Positions 41,820 through 50,047 of a stretch of 64,000 nucleotides of DNA are shown one piece after another. The translations under genes and the position numbers were made by a program. The notes under the pieces were generated by a model that had not been told where the DNA came from, ran no database searches, and saw only the letters and a program-made list of their open reading frames with translations. The DNA is taken from assembly GCF_014652635.1 (NCBI RefSeq), contig NZ_BMZE01000002.1:167562-231561 (forward strand). Direction: 5' to 3'. Source of the stretch: Devosia pacifica (GTDB lineage Bacteria; Pseudomonadota; Alphaproteobacteria; Rhizobiales; Devosiaceae). The number at the start of each line of letters is the position of its first letter. The first letter of the stretch is position 1.

Positions 41820-42084
41820 CGATTTCAGCCTCGACCACGTCGCCCGTCACGGGGTTGAAATAGACTTCGGCGCGCTTGTCGTCGGAGGTCCAGCCGTAGA
41901 TTTCGTAGCAGTTGCCGGTGACCTCGAACGTCTTGATCTTGTAGCCGAGCTCTTCGATCTTGGTTTTCATGTCCTGTTTCGACATCCAGTTGTCGGACGA
42001 CTCTGTCGTGCAGTTCGGGCTGGCGTAGGCAGCAACCGGCGACAGGGCGAGGGCGGCAATGGCAAGTGCGTAGCGAAGTTGCAT
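41812..42084 (-). CDS. PepSY domain periplasmic protein
   Basis: 90 residues from the ATG at 42084. Signal peptide YALAIAALALSPVAAYA, then one PepSY unit: WMSKQDMKTKIEELGYKIKT, GNCYEIYGWTSDDKRAEVYF, NPVTGDVVEAEI. The two Cys in the mature protein could form a disulfide. Small PepSY proteins are often induced by, and sometimes inhibit, a neighbouring two-component system. This one is the first gene of the operon with cytochrome, regulator and kinase. Confidence 0.85.
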   Translation of the reverse strand: MQLRYALAIAALALSPVAAYASPNCTTESSDNWMSKQDMKTKIEELGYKIKTFEVTGNCYEIYGWTSDDKRAEVYFNPVTGDVVEAEIDG

Positions 42085-42146
42085 TTTTGGTCTCCATGTT
42101 CCGACTGGCTTGTTCCAATCGATGAACATCCTCTAGCGAGCCGAAG

Positions 42147-42163
42147 CTGTCAGACGGCTGTCG
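42147..42163 (+). promoter_or_regulatory. Response-regulator box 1: phased direct repeat
   Basis: CTGTCA-GACGG-CTGTCG: two hexamers 11 bp apart, the usual layout of OmpR/PhoB-family sites. It lies about 63 bp upstream of the PepSY operon start. The mirror-image pair is at 42201-42217. Confidence 0.65.
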
Positions 42164-42200
42164 GCGACATCAGATTTTCGACGTACTCAAAATGTCTGCC

Positions 42201-42217
42201 TGACAGCGTGTTGACAG
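42201..42217 (-). promoter_or_regulatory. Response-regulator box 2: phased direct repeat, opposite strand
   Basis: TGACAG-CGTGT-TGACAG; on the minus strand this is CTGTCA-N5-CTGTCA, the same site as box 1 but inverted. It lies 57 bp upstream of the divergent phosphatase gene, which may therefore be a second target of the regulator at 40586. Confidence 0.65.
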
Positions 42218-42273
42218 GATGCAGATGCTAGCGCGGCCCTAGATCGTGCCCATGGACAAAGGCCAGATGTCAG

Positions 42274-43257
42274 ATGCTGCAAACCAATGTGCTGGACCCA
42301 CGCCGGCAATGGCGCCAAAATCGCCGGCAGGTACTGTTTTTCGGTGGTGCACTGGGCTTGAGTGTCATGGCGCGTGGTTCCCACGCCGCTGAAGCGTCGG
42401 AGGAGAGCCTCGGCATCCTCGTTGTCGGCGATTGGGGAAAGCCAGAGAATCTATCGGACCTTCAACGTGTGGCGCAGGCGATGGGCAGTGTCTATCGCCA
42501 GTCCGGCGCGGATTGCGTGTTCTCGACCGGCGACAATTTTTACGAGAACGGCGTGGTTTCGACGTCCGATCCGCTGTGGCTGAACGTCTTCGAAGATGTC
42601 TTTACCGAAATGCTTCTGCCTTTGCCCTGGTACGTGGTGCTGGGCAACCACGACCACCGCGGCAGTACGGCTGCGGAACTGAGCTACCATGAGCATGATG
42701 AACGCTGGAACCTGCCGGCGTCCTACTACACCCGCTCGTGGCCGCTGCCGGGGGGCGGGGACGCTGACGTGTTGTTCATCGACACACAGCCGCTCGTCGA
42801 GATGTCATGGTGGCGCGATGCGCTAGGTCAGGAAAGGGACGCGAGGAAACAGCTCGACTGGATCGAAGCCGAGCTGGCCGCCAGCACCGCTGAGTGGAAG
42901 ATCGTCGTCGGACATCATCCCGTGTTCTCTGGTGGAGCCCATGGCGATTCACCGGCGCTCATCGCATCGCTCAAGCCTCTTTTCGAGCGTTATGGCGTCC
43001 AGCTCTACCTCAACGGCCATGACCACAACCTGGAACACGCCATCGTCGATGGGATCCACTATCTCACCAGTGGGGCCGGGGCCGAAACACGCGGGGCTAC
43101 CGCTGGGGCGAACACGCAGTTCATTGCAGGCCAGACCGGATTTCTGCGTCTCCAGTTTACCGACGCTGCATTGATGATCGAATTTTTCGACAACGCAGGC
43201 GAGCGCATACACCAGCACCAGCTTGGGCGACCGGTTCGTAATCAGCTTTTTGGGTAA
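42274..43257 (+). CDS. Metallophosphoesterase, purple-acid-phosphatase-like, Tat-exported
   Basis: 327 residues. The N-terminus has a twin-arginine signal (NRRQVLFFGGALGLSVMARG) and cleavage near HAAEA. Metal motifs in order: VVGDWG, STGDNFYENG, LGNHDHRG, VGHHPVFSGG and LNGHDHNLEH, the full two-metal calcineurin-type site. It resembles tartrate-resistant (purple) acid phosphatases and should cleave phosphate monoesters in the periplasm. It is divergent from the PepSY/OmpR operon, with paired regulator boxes between. Confidence 0.88.
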   Translation: MLQTNVLDPRRQWRQNRRQVLFFGGALGLSVMARGSHAAEASEESLGILVVGDWGKPENLSDLQRVAQAMGSVYRQSGADCVFSTGDNFYENGVVSTSDPLWLNVFEDVFTEMLLPLPWYVVLGNHDHRGSTAAELSYHEHDERWNLPASYYTRSWPLPGGGDADVLFIDTQPLVEMSWWRDALGQERDARKQLDWIEAELAASTAEWKIVVGHHPVFSGGAHGDSPALIASLKPLFERYGVQLYLNGHDHNLEHAIVDGIHYLTSGAGAETRGATAGANTQFIAGQTGFLRLQFTDAALMIEFFDNAGERIHQHQLGRPVRNQLFG

Positions 43258-43415
43258 GCGGCCTGTCCGGGTCGCGCCATGGCACCAGACGCATATCCCA
43301 TCAATGGAAACAGGATAAGCCAGGCAAGAACCACAAGCCATCCGGGCAGAGCAAGAAGCGACGACGATGGGACATCGTCGTCGAACGTCAGGCCCAGCAT
43401 TGTAGGCAAGAGCAT
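43242..43415 (-). CDS. Possible small single-helix membrane protein
   Basis: 57 residues from an ATG at 43415, with GAGG nine bases upstream. One hydrophobic helix (LALPGWLVVLAWLILFPLMG) follows an acidic segment FDDDVPSSS. No family recognised. It overlaps the 3' end of the phosphatase gene by 16 bases. The ribosome site and helix support it, but it could be a chance frame in the 349-bp gap between the phosphatase and glucoamylase genes. The rest of that gap (43416-43606) shows nothing else I can name. Confidence 0.4.
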   Translation of the reverse strand: MLLPTMLGLTFDDDVPSSSLLALPGWLVVLAWLILFPLMGYASGAMARPGQAAYPKS

Positions 43416-43606
43416 CTTTGAGACCTCGTGCGACTTTAACGCGCGACGGAATGCCCGGATCAAAATCTTCTCCGCGCACTGTCCAGGACCAGTCAGGGGG
43501 CGCTTCGCCAACGCTTGGGCCGACAATATCTGTAGCAAGAAGCTGGTGCGAAACATTGTATTGGGGCATGTTGTTCGCTGTCCGATCCCTTTGATGCAGT
43601 CTCGCG

Positions 43607-45895
43607 ATGAGCCAGAACCTACCGCCCGGCGCACCGGGCCTTGCACCCACCTGGTCCTCCAGCGACAAGGACATGATCACGACCGGGCTCGGCGCCAGCC
43701 GCGTCTGGGCAACGCTTGGACATGGAATCGTCAACGAGGTCTACTGGCCATCTACCGGGCGCCCTCAGATCCGTGATCTCGGCTTCATCGTTGCGCACAA
43801 GGGCGGCTGGACCGAGATCAAGCGGGCCGACACCTATCTATTCTCTCTTCCAGAATCCTATATTCCGCTGCCGAGCGTGGTGCATGAAAGCGAGCATTAC
43901 CGGCTCGAGCTCGAGATTCTGCCGCATCCACAGCGCGATTGCCTGCTCATTCGGTACGCTCTGGCCGGCGACGACGCGCGATTGTACGTGCTGCTTGCGC
44001 CGCACCTTGAGGGTGCTCGTGAGAATGACGCTGTGGCGGGGCAGGATCTTGCCGCCAGCCACAAAGCAACCGCTCTTTGCCTGAGGGCCGACTGCGGGTT
44101 CAGGCGCACCAGCGCCGGGTATGTCGGCACCTCCGATGGCTGGCAGGATTTCGCGAATAATAGCCGCATGACCTGGACCTACCCAGAGGCCGGTGGCGGG
44201 AATATCGCGCTGACCGGCGAACTGGCTTCGGAAAACGGCATACTGGCACTAGGCTTTTCCGAAACTGCCGAAGGCGCACGCACCCTCGCGCGGTCAAGCC
44301 TTGCTGATTCCTACGAAGAATGCCGCACCGCCTTCATCGATAGCTGGCAGGAATGGGCGCAGAACCTGCGCATTCCCTATGCCACGCCGGAACTCGAAGA
44401 AGCCGCGCGCCGCTCGGCAATGGTCATCAAATGCCATGAGGATCGCACCTATGCCGGCGCTATGGTCGCAAGCCTCTCCGTTCCCTGGGGCTCAAGCCAT
44501 GATGACGCCGGGGGATACCATCTGGTCTGGACCCGCGATACGGTTGAAGCCGCCTTTGCGTTGATTACGGTAGGCCTATACGAAGATGCCGGCCGGACGC
44601 TCAATTATCTAGTAGGGACCCAGGCCGACGACGGCAGCTGGGCGCAGAACTACTTCCCCGATGGCCGCGGGTATTGGAGCGGCAAGCAGATGGACGAAGT
44701 CGCCCTGCCGGTGATGCTGGCAGCAAAACTGCGCGCTGTTGGCCACCTTACGAATTCGCCACTCGAGGAGGCCATGGTACGCAACGCCATTGGTTTCATC
44801 GTGCGGAACGGTCCGATGAGCGACCAGGACCGATGGGAAGAGAACGCTGGCGCCAGCCCCTTCACCCTGGCCATGCTAATCGTTGCACTCGTGACTTCCG
44901 CGGATTATTTCAGTGCAGAAGACCGAGACTACCTTTTGTCGCTTGCCGACTGCTGGAACGAGCGCATAGAGGACTGGACCTATTCGGTTGACGGTCACCT
45001 CTGCGCCGGGCTCGACCTGGAAGGGTACTATATCCGGCTCGGGCCCCGGCCATCTGAGGGCGGCATTGACAGCATTATCAGCCGCCGCAATGTCCTACAT
45101 GGCGAGACCCCGGCCGGTGATCTTATCGGCCTCGAATTCCTGTATCTGGTCCGCACAGGGCTCCGCGCCGCTGACGACCCGCGCATTGCCGGCACCGTCA
45201 GACTGATTGACGCCAAGCTACGGGCCGAACTGCCAACCGGAATTGCCTATTATCGCTACAACGGCGACGGCTATGGAGAGCACGAGGACGGAGCACCCTT
45301 TGATGGTATCGGCATCGGTCGGCCATGGCCGCTGCTCGCGGGCGAGCGCGGGCACTATGCGGCGCTGAGCGGCGATGATCCCCTGCCCTACCTTGATTCA
45401 ATGCAGCGCATGACGGGCAAGGGCGGACTCATTCCCGAGCAGGTATGGGATGGCGAAGCCATTGCGAAGCGCGGCCTTGTTCCCGGCGAACCCTCGGGCA
45501 GCGCAATGCCGCTCGTCTGGGCCCATGGTGAGCTGCTCAAGCTCCTTGCCACTCACGCCACAGGCCAGCCGGCAGAGCTTTTCGACCTCATCGCCAAGCG
45601 CTATGGCGGCAAACGACCATCGGCGGCGACCTGGCATTGGCGCGAGACAAGTCCCTTTGACAGCATCGCTTCAGGCAGGAACATTTCGATCGAAGCCAAT
45701 CGAGACTTCGCCCTGCGCTTCGGGTTCGACGGATGGCAGGACGTTGGCGAACGCGAAGCCGTGGCAAATAGCTTTGGCGTGCATCGCATCGTGTTCACGG
45801 CAAGCGAGCTGGCGGATCACAAAGTGCTCAACTTCACCTTCCGCAGCAACACCGGTGAGTGGCGCGGCAAGGACTTCTCCATCGCCATCGACTAA
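43607..45895 (+). CDS. GH15 glucoamylase (glucan 1,4-alpha-glucosidase)
   Basis: 762 residues, the two-domain bacterial form. An N-terminal beta-sandwich (~1-250; TGLGASRVWATLGHGIVNEV) precedes the (alpha/alpha)6 barrel with GGYHLVWTRDTVEAAFAL, the catalytic-acid region RWEENAGASPF (E411/E412) and GEPSGSAMPLVWAHGELLKL near the catalytic base. No signal peptide, so it is cytoplasmic and should release beta-glucose from glycogen, maltodextrin or a related glucan. It is convergent, with a 4-base overlap, with an operon of ppgK, zwf and gnd that would use that glucose. Confidence 0.92.
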   Translation: MSQNLPPGAPGLAPTWSSSDKDMITTGLGASRVWATLGHGIVNEVYWPSTGRPQIRDLGFIVAHKGGWTEIKRADTYLFSLPESYIPLPSVVHESEHYRLELEILPHPQRDCLLIRYALAGDDARLYVLLAPHLEGARENDAVAGQDLAASHKATALCLRADCGFRRTSAGYVGTSDGWQDFANNSRMTWTYPEAGGGNIALTGELASENGILALGFSETAEGARTLARSSLADSYEECRTAFIDSWQEWAQNLRIPYATPELEEAARRSAMVIKCHEDRTYAGAMVASLSVPWGSSHDDAGGYHLVWTRDTVEAAFALITVGLYEDAGRTLNYLVGTQADDGSWAQNYFPDGRGYWSGKQMDEVALPVMLAAKLRAVGHLTNSPLEEAMVRNAIGFIVRNGPMSDQDRWEENAGASPFTLAMLIVALVTSADYFSAEDRDYLLSLADCWNERIEDWTYSVDGHLCAGLDLEGYYIRLGPRPSEGGIDSIISRRNVLHGETPAGDLIGLEFLYLVRTGLRAADDPRIAGTVRLIDAKLRAELPTGIAYYRYNGDGYGEHEDGAPFDGIGIGRPWPLLAGERGHYAALSGDDPLPYLDSMQRMTGKGGLIPEQVWDGEAIAKRGLVPGEPSGSAMPLVWAHGELLKLLATHATGQPAELFDLIAKRYGGKRPSAATWHWRETSPFDSIASGRNISIEANRDFALRFGFDGWQDVGEREAVANSFGVHRIVFTASELADHKVLNFTFRSNTGEWRGKDFSIAID

Positions 45896-46566
45896 ATCAC
45901 GAGCTTTTCGTCGGTCCACAAGGCAAAGCCGCCCTTGAAGGCGTTGGCGTTGTCGCCGCGTCGTGCGTTTGGCGGCAACTCCTTGAGGTGATCGACATTG
46001 CCGCCTCCAATGACGACGTAGTCCGGCTGCAGTGCGGCTGTCAGAGTGTCGACCGCGTCGAAAACGTGGTGTTTCCACTTCTTGTGCCCGCGCTTTTCAA
46101 GGCTGGCTTCGCCCAGATACTCCTCGTAGGTCCGGCCCTTCTTGAAGGGCAAATGCGCCAGCTCCATCGGTTGGGCGACATTCTCGACGATCATCGCGGC
46201 TCCAAGGCCGGTACCGAGGCCCAGAAAAAGCATTCGCCCGCCATCATAGCTGCCGATGGCCTGCATCAGCGCGTCGTTGATGATCCGTACTGGCTTGCCG
46301 AAATGTTTCTCGAAATCATAGCCCCTCCAGCCGGGCGCCAGATTATGGGGCTCGGCGAGTATCCGGTTGTGGATGACTGGGCCGGGATATCCCATTGAAA
46401 TCGCGTCGAATTCAAGGCCTTCCCAAAGCTCCGGGAGAGCATTTGCCATTGTTTCGGCGGTCATCTCCGGCCCGGAAACAAACTTTCTGACCTGCCCTCC
46501 GGAATTCGCCATGATCTTCACGTGCGACCCGCCAATGTCGATGGCGATAACCTTTTTGTCTGCCAT
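45892..46566 (-). CDS. ppgK: Polyphosphate glucokinase-like ROK family kinase
   Basis: 224 residues from the ATG at 46566, with AAGGAG upstream. ROK features: IAIDIGGSHVKIMANSGG (phosphate 1), MGYPGPV, NDALMQAIG and GLGTGLGAAMIV. The segment AHLPFKKGRTYEEYLGEASL and KKWKHHVFDAVDTLTAALQP match polyphosphate/ATP glucokinases rather than other ROK kinases. It makes glucose 6-phosphate, possibly from polyphosphate. It is the last gene after gnd and zwf, two bases from zwf, and convergent with the glucoamylase. Confidence 0.85.
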   Translation of the reverse strand: MADKKVIAIDIGGSHVKIMANSGGQVRKFVSGPEMTAETMANALPELWEGLEFDAISMGYPGPVIHNRILAEPHNLAPGWRGYDFEKHFGKPVRIINDALMQAIGSYDGGRMLFLGLGTGLGAAMIVENVAQPMELAHLPFKKGRTYEEYLGEASLEKRGHKKWKHHVFDAVDTLTAALQPDYVVIGGGNVDHLKELPPNARRGDNANAFKGGFALWTDEKLVI

Positions 46567-46568
46567 TC

Positions 46569-47945
46569 TCACTCCTTGGGATCTACCCAACCCCCGGGCG
46601 GCTCGAAGTCTTTCATCGCATCCTCCGGGCCCCAACTACCGGGGGCGTAACGCGGCGGTGCCTCCGGATCATCCAGTATAGGGTCGAAAACCTTCCAGGC
46701 CAGTTCCGCCGCATCCTGACGGGTGAAGAGCTGCCGCTTGCCTGCCATGGCGTCGCCGATCAGGCGCTCATAGGGCATCATGTCGTCAGAGGTATCATCG
46801 AGCGCCGTCAGTTCGACCGCCTCTCCCACCATGTCTCCGCCCGCTTTCTTGCGCCGCACGCCAATGCCGGTTTCTACCTCCGGCCCCAGCCGAAACCGAA
46901 CGTAATTCGCCTGGTCCTTCGGGAAGCCGTCAAACACGGCGATCGGCGGGCGGCGGAAGCGAACGATCACCTCTGTCGCCTTTACCGGCAGATTCTTGCC
47001 GGCACGGATATAAAAGGGCACGCCCTGCCAGCGCCAGGTATCGATCGCAAAGCGCAATGCGGCAAAAGTCTCACGCGGCGAGTCTACGGCAACACCTGGC
47101 TCATCGAGATAGCCGATGAACTGACCGCGCACCACATCGTCTTTCTCAAGCGGCCTGATCGCCTTGAGCACCTGCACCTTCTCGTCGCTAAGATCGTCCG
47201 ATTCACCATTGACGGGCGGCTCGACAGCAAGCAGCAGCAAGACATTGAGCAGATGGTTCTGCACGACATCGCGAATAGCTCCAACCTCGTCATAGAACCG
47301 CCCGCGGCCCTTGATGCCGAAATCTTCGGCCATCGTCACCTGCACGCTCTCTATATAGTTGCGGTTCCAGATCGGCTCGATGAAGGCATTGGCGAAGCGG
47401 ATGTAAAGAAGGTTCTGTATTGCCTCCTTGCCGAGGAAATGGTCGATGCGGAACACTGCCTCTTCCTCGAAGACTTCGTGCAGCGTGGCATTGAGCGCCT
47501 TGGCCGACGCCAGATCCCGACCGAATGGCTTTTCCACCATCAGCCGGGCGCCTTGCGCAATGCCGGCAGCTTCGAGGCCTCTCGCTACCGTGCCGAAAAG
47601 CGAGGGGGGTATGGCGAGATAATAAAGCGGGTGCTTGTGAGTGCCCAGAGCATCCCGCAGGTCGCGAAAGGTCTGATCGTCCTTATAGTCGCCCGAGACG
47701 TAGTGCAGCAGGCCTAACAGCTTTGAGAAAACGGCCTCGTCTACGCTTTCGAATTGTCTCGTAACAGCATCTCGGGCGCGCTCGGCCAGTTGATCCAGGC
47801 TCCACTCATCGAGCGCCACCCCGACCACAGGCTTATCGAGATGACCGCGCCGAACCATCTGGTACAGCGAAGGCAAAATCATCTTGTGGGCTAGGTCGCC
47901 CGTGACGCCGAAGACGACGAGTGCATCAGAAGAAGCAGGCAACAT
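46569..47945 (-). CDS. zwf: Glucose-6-phosphate 1-dehydrogenase
   Basis: About 458 residues from the ATG at 47945 (a GTG nine bases earlier is possible). LVVFGVTGDLAHKMILPSLY is the nucleotide site, and the active-site signature is FRIDHFLGKEAIQNLL with the catalytic His after it and IRDVVQNHLL. It converts glucose 6-phosphate to 6-phosphogluconolactone with NAD(P)+. It sits between gnd and ppgK in one operon; no lactonase gene (pgl) is seen here. Confidence 0.95.
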   Translation of the reverse strand: MLPASSDALVVFGVTGDLAHKMILPSLYQMVRRGHLDKPVVGVALDEWSLDQLAERARDAVTRQFESVDEAVFSKLLGLLHYVSGDYKDDQTFRDLRDALGTHKHPLYYLAIPPSLFGTVARGLEAAGIAQGARLMVEKPFGRDLASAKALNATLHEVFEEEAVFRIDHFLGKEAIQNLLYIRFANAFIEPIWNRNYIESVQVTMAEDFGIKGRGRFYDEVGAIRDVVQNHLLNVLLLLAVEPPVNGESDDLSDEKVQVLKAIRPLEKDDVVRGQFIGYLDEPGVAVDSPRETFAALRFAIDTWRWQGVPFYIRAGKNLPVKATEVIVRFRRPPIAVFDGFPKDQANYVRFRLGPEVETGIGVRRKKAGGDMVGEAVELTALDDTSDDMMPYERLIGDAMAGKRQLFTRQDAAELAWKVFDPILDDPEAPPRYAPGSWGPEDAMKDFEPPGGWVDPKE

Positions 47946-47954
47946 GGCGCGCAC

Positions 47955-48953
47955 TCACTTTTCCGAATGCCCGCCGAAGGCGTAGCGCATGGCCGAGATG
48001 ATCTTGTTGGCGTATTCGTCACCATCGCGCGAGGCAAAGCGCCCAAACAGGGCCGAGGACAGAACCGGAGCCGGCACTCCTGTTTCAACGGCTGCACGCA
48101 GCGTCCAGCGCCCCTCGCCGGAATCGGACACCTTTCCACCAAACTCGGACAGATCCGCATCGGTTTTCAGCGCCGAGGCGGTCAGATCGAGGAGCCATGA
48201 ACTGATGACGCTGCCGTGCCGCCAGACTTCGGCAACACCGCCGACATCGATGTCGAACTGATAATATTGCGGATCATGAAGAGGGGCCGTTTCGGCATCT
48301 GCCGCCCGTGCTTCGCTGCCAGCATCGGCGGCGCGCAGGATATTGAGCCCTTCGGCATAGGCCGCCATAAGGCCGTACTCGATGCCGTTGTGCACCATCT
48401 TTACGAAGTGCCCAGCACCGCTCGCGCCGCAATGCAGATAGCCGAGCGGCGCCGTGTCGCCCGTTCCTGGCTTTGCTCCACTGCCGTCCTTGCCCGGCGC
48501 GAGCGCAGCAAAAACCGGCTCAAGTCTTTCATAGCTATCCTTTGGCCCACCGACCATGAGGCAATAGCCGCGATCGAGCCCCCACACCCCGCCGCTCGTG
48601 CCCACATCGACGAAGCCTATCTGCCTGGGTTCAAACTCCCGGGAAAGGTCGACGGCGTCGCGGTAGTAAGAATTGCCCCCATCGATGATGGTGTCACCCG
48701 GCGCGAGGTGTTCGGCGACTTCGCGCGCAATCTTCGTCGTGATGGCCGCAGGCAGCATCAGCCAGACCGCGCGTGGTGTCTCGAGTTTTCCGATCATTTC
48801 GGCAAGGGATGTAGCGCCAATAGCGCCTTCTTGGACAAGAGCCGCGACATTGTCGGGGCTCAAATCATACACCACGCATTCGTGCCCAGCCTTGAGCAGA
48901 CGCCGCACCATGTTGGCGCCCATGCGACCCAGCCCTACCATTGCTATCTGCAT
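47955..48953 (-). CDS. gnd: 6-phosphogluconate dehydrogenase, short NAD+-type
   Basis: 332 residues, the short (~300-residue) form, unlike the ~470-residue NADP+ enzyme. MVGLGRMGANMVRRLLKAGH is the cofactor site; GDTIIDGGNSYY and FVDVGTSGGVWGL follow, then GAGHFVKMVHNGIEYGLM with the catalytic Lys and Asn. It oxidises and decarboxylates 6-phosphogluconate to ribulose 5-phosphate. It is the first gene of gnd-zwf-ppgK. The 200 bp upstream show no clear operator. Confidence 0.92.
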   Translation of the reverse strand: MQIAMVGLGRMGANMVRRLLKAGHECVVYDLSPDNVAALVQEGAIGATSLAEMIGKLETPRAVWLMLPAAITTKIAREVAEHLAPGDTIIDGGNSYYRDAVDLSREFEPRQIGFVDVGTSGGVWGLDRGYCLMVGGPKDSYERLEPVFAALAPGKDGSGAKPGTGDTAPLGYLHCGASGAGHFVKMVHNGIEYGLMAAYAEGLNILRAADAGSEARAADAETAPLHDPQYYQFDIDVGGVAEVWRHGSVISSWLLDLTASALKTDADLSEFGGKVSDSGEGRWTLRAAVETGVPAPVLSSALFGRFASRDGDEYANKIISAMRYAFGGHSEK

Positions 48954-49153
48954 TGCCTATCCCCAATACCGACGGACGGATCCGACGCGTTCTGAAGTGA
49001 ATCTCCACGCGCATGCGGTTCTTGCCGTCAGCACGCGCGAATGGAGCCGATCCAACAAAGCTATTGCCGAACGGCTTCGTCGGAAAGGCCCTTGCGGAGG
49101 TCGCATCGTCGCGGTCCCGTATTTGGCGCGCGTACGCATTGCCGGTCTGGCAG

Positions 49154-50038
49154 CTAATTTTGAGTGTTGAACCAGTCGAGAATTTCGGAACCGGTCATCA
49201 TTGCCACGCCCTCATGGCGCAAGATGTAGTCGTAGAGCATCTCAAGGTACTTGATGCGGTGGGGCGCACCCGTCAGATACGGGTGAATGGAAATCGCCAT
49301 GACGCGGGGCTGGTCCGCTCCCTCAAGATACAGCTGATCGAACTGATCGACGCCACGCCTGAAGATTTCGTCCGACCGATGCCCCTGGACAGCCGTCATT
49401 ACCACATCGTTGATTTCAAGCGTGTAGGGAACCGAGACGATCGGGCCCGACTTGGTGCGTATTGCGACGGGCTGATCGTCAAAACACCAGTCACACACAT
49501 ATTCGATGCCTTCCGCTGCGAGCAGATCGAGGGTCTCGATCGTCTCGGTGAGACCTGGGCTTTCCCAGCCTCTCGGTGCCGCGCCCGTCAGGTCCTTGAT
49601 GGCGGCCATCGTGTCGCGAATTGCCTGAGCCTGATCCTCCACCCGATGCATTGGCTGTTGGACGAAACCATGTCCGACAAAGTCCCAACCGGCAGCATGG
49701 GCGGCACGGCAGGCGGCCTCATAGACGCTGCAGGCCGAGCCATTCACCGCAAAGCTTGCGCGCAGATTGCGCTTCGACAACACCTCGAGAAACCGCCAGA
49801 AGCCGACGCGCATACCGTATTCGTGCCACGCCCAGTTCGGAACATCCGGCAGGAGCGGCTGACCCATTGGCGGCGGTAGAACGGCGCGCGGCATCGGCCC
49901 GGCAGGCGACCAGTTCTCGACATTGACGATGGTCCACACCACCACACGCTCCCCGTTCGGTAAACGCAGTTTGGGGCGGTCGACGATGGGCGAATAGTCG
50001 ATCCGATCCCGGATCCGGCTTGGGTCGAACTCTGTCAT
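49154..50038 (-). CDS. Polysaccharide deacetylase (NodB/PuuE-fold) family hydrolase
   Basis: 294 residues, CE4-type TIM barrel. ASFAVNGSACSVYEAACRAA and DFVGHGFVQQPMHR are the first metal/active-site region, and RGWESPGLTETIETLDLLAA and MAISIHPYLTGAPHRIKYLE the second. The first catalytic DD of chitin deacetylases is not obvious, and the length and flanks are closer to the PuuE allantoinase-like group. It may hydrolyse a cyclic amide or ureide rather than a polysaccharide. It is the last gene of the ABC-transporter operon, 9 bases after the asparaginase-type gene. No signal peptide. Confidence 0.82.
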   Translation of the reverse strand: MTEFDPSRIRDRIDYSPIVDRPKLRLPNGERVVVWTIVNVENWSPAGPMPRAVLPPPMGQPLLPDVPNWAWHEYGMRVGFWRFLEVLSKRNLRASFAVNGSACSVYEAACRAAHAAGWDFVGHGFVQQPMHRVEDQAQAIRDTMAAIKDLTGAAPRGWESPGLTETIETLDLLAAEGIEYVCDWCFDDQPVAIRTKSGPIVSVPYTLEINDVVMTAVQGHRSDEIFRRGVDQFDQLYLEGADQPRVMAISIHPYLTGAPHRIKYLEMLYDYILRHEGVAMMTGSEILDWFNTQN

Positions 50039-50047
50039 GGGGTCTCT

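Noticed and set aside
42949-43734. A 261-codon minus-strand frame crossing the phosphatase/glucoamylase gap
   Set aside because: It overlaps both flanking genes and has no domain pattern; the 57-codon membrane frame inside the gap is the better candidate.
48954-49153. Possible small gene or operator upstream of gnd
   Set aside because: I looked on both strands and found no ribosome-site-linked frame and no clear repeat.
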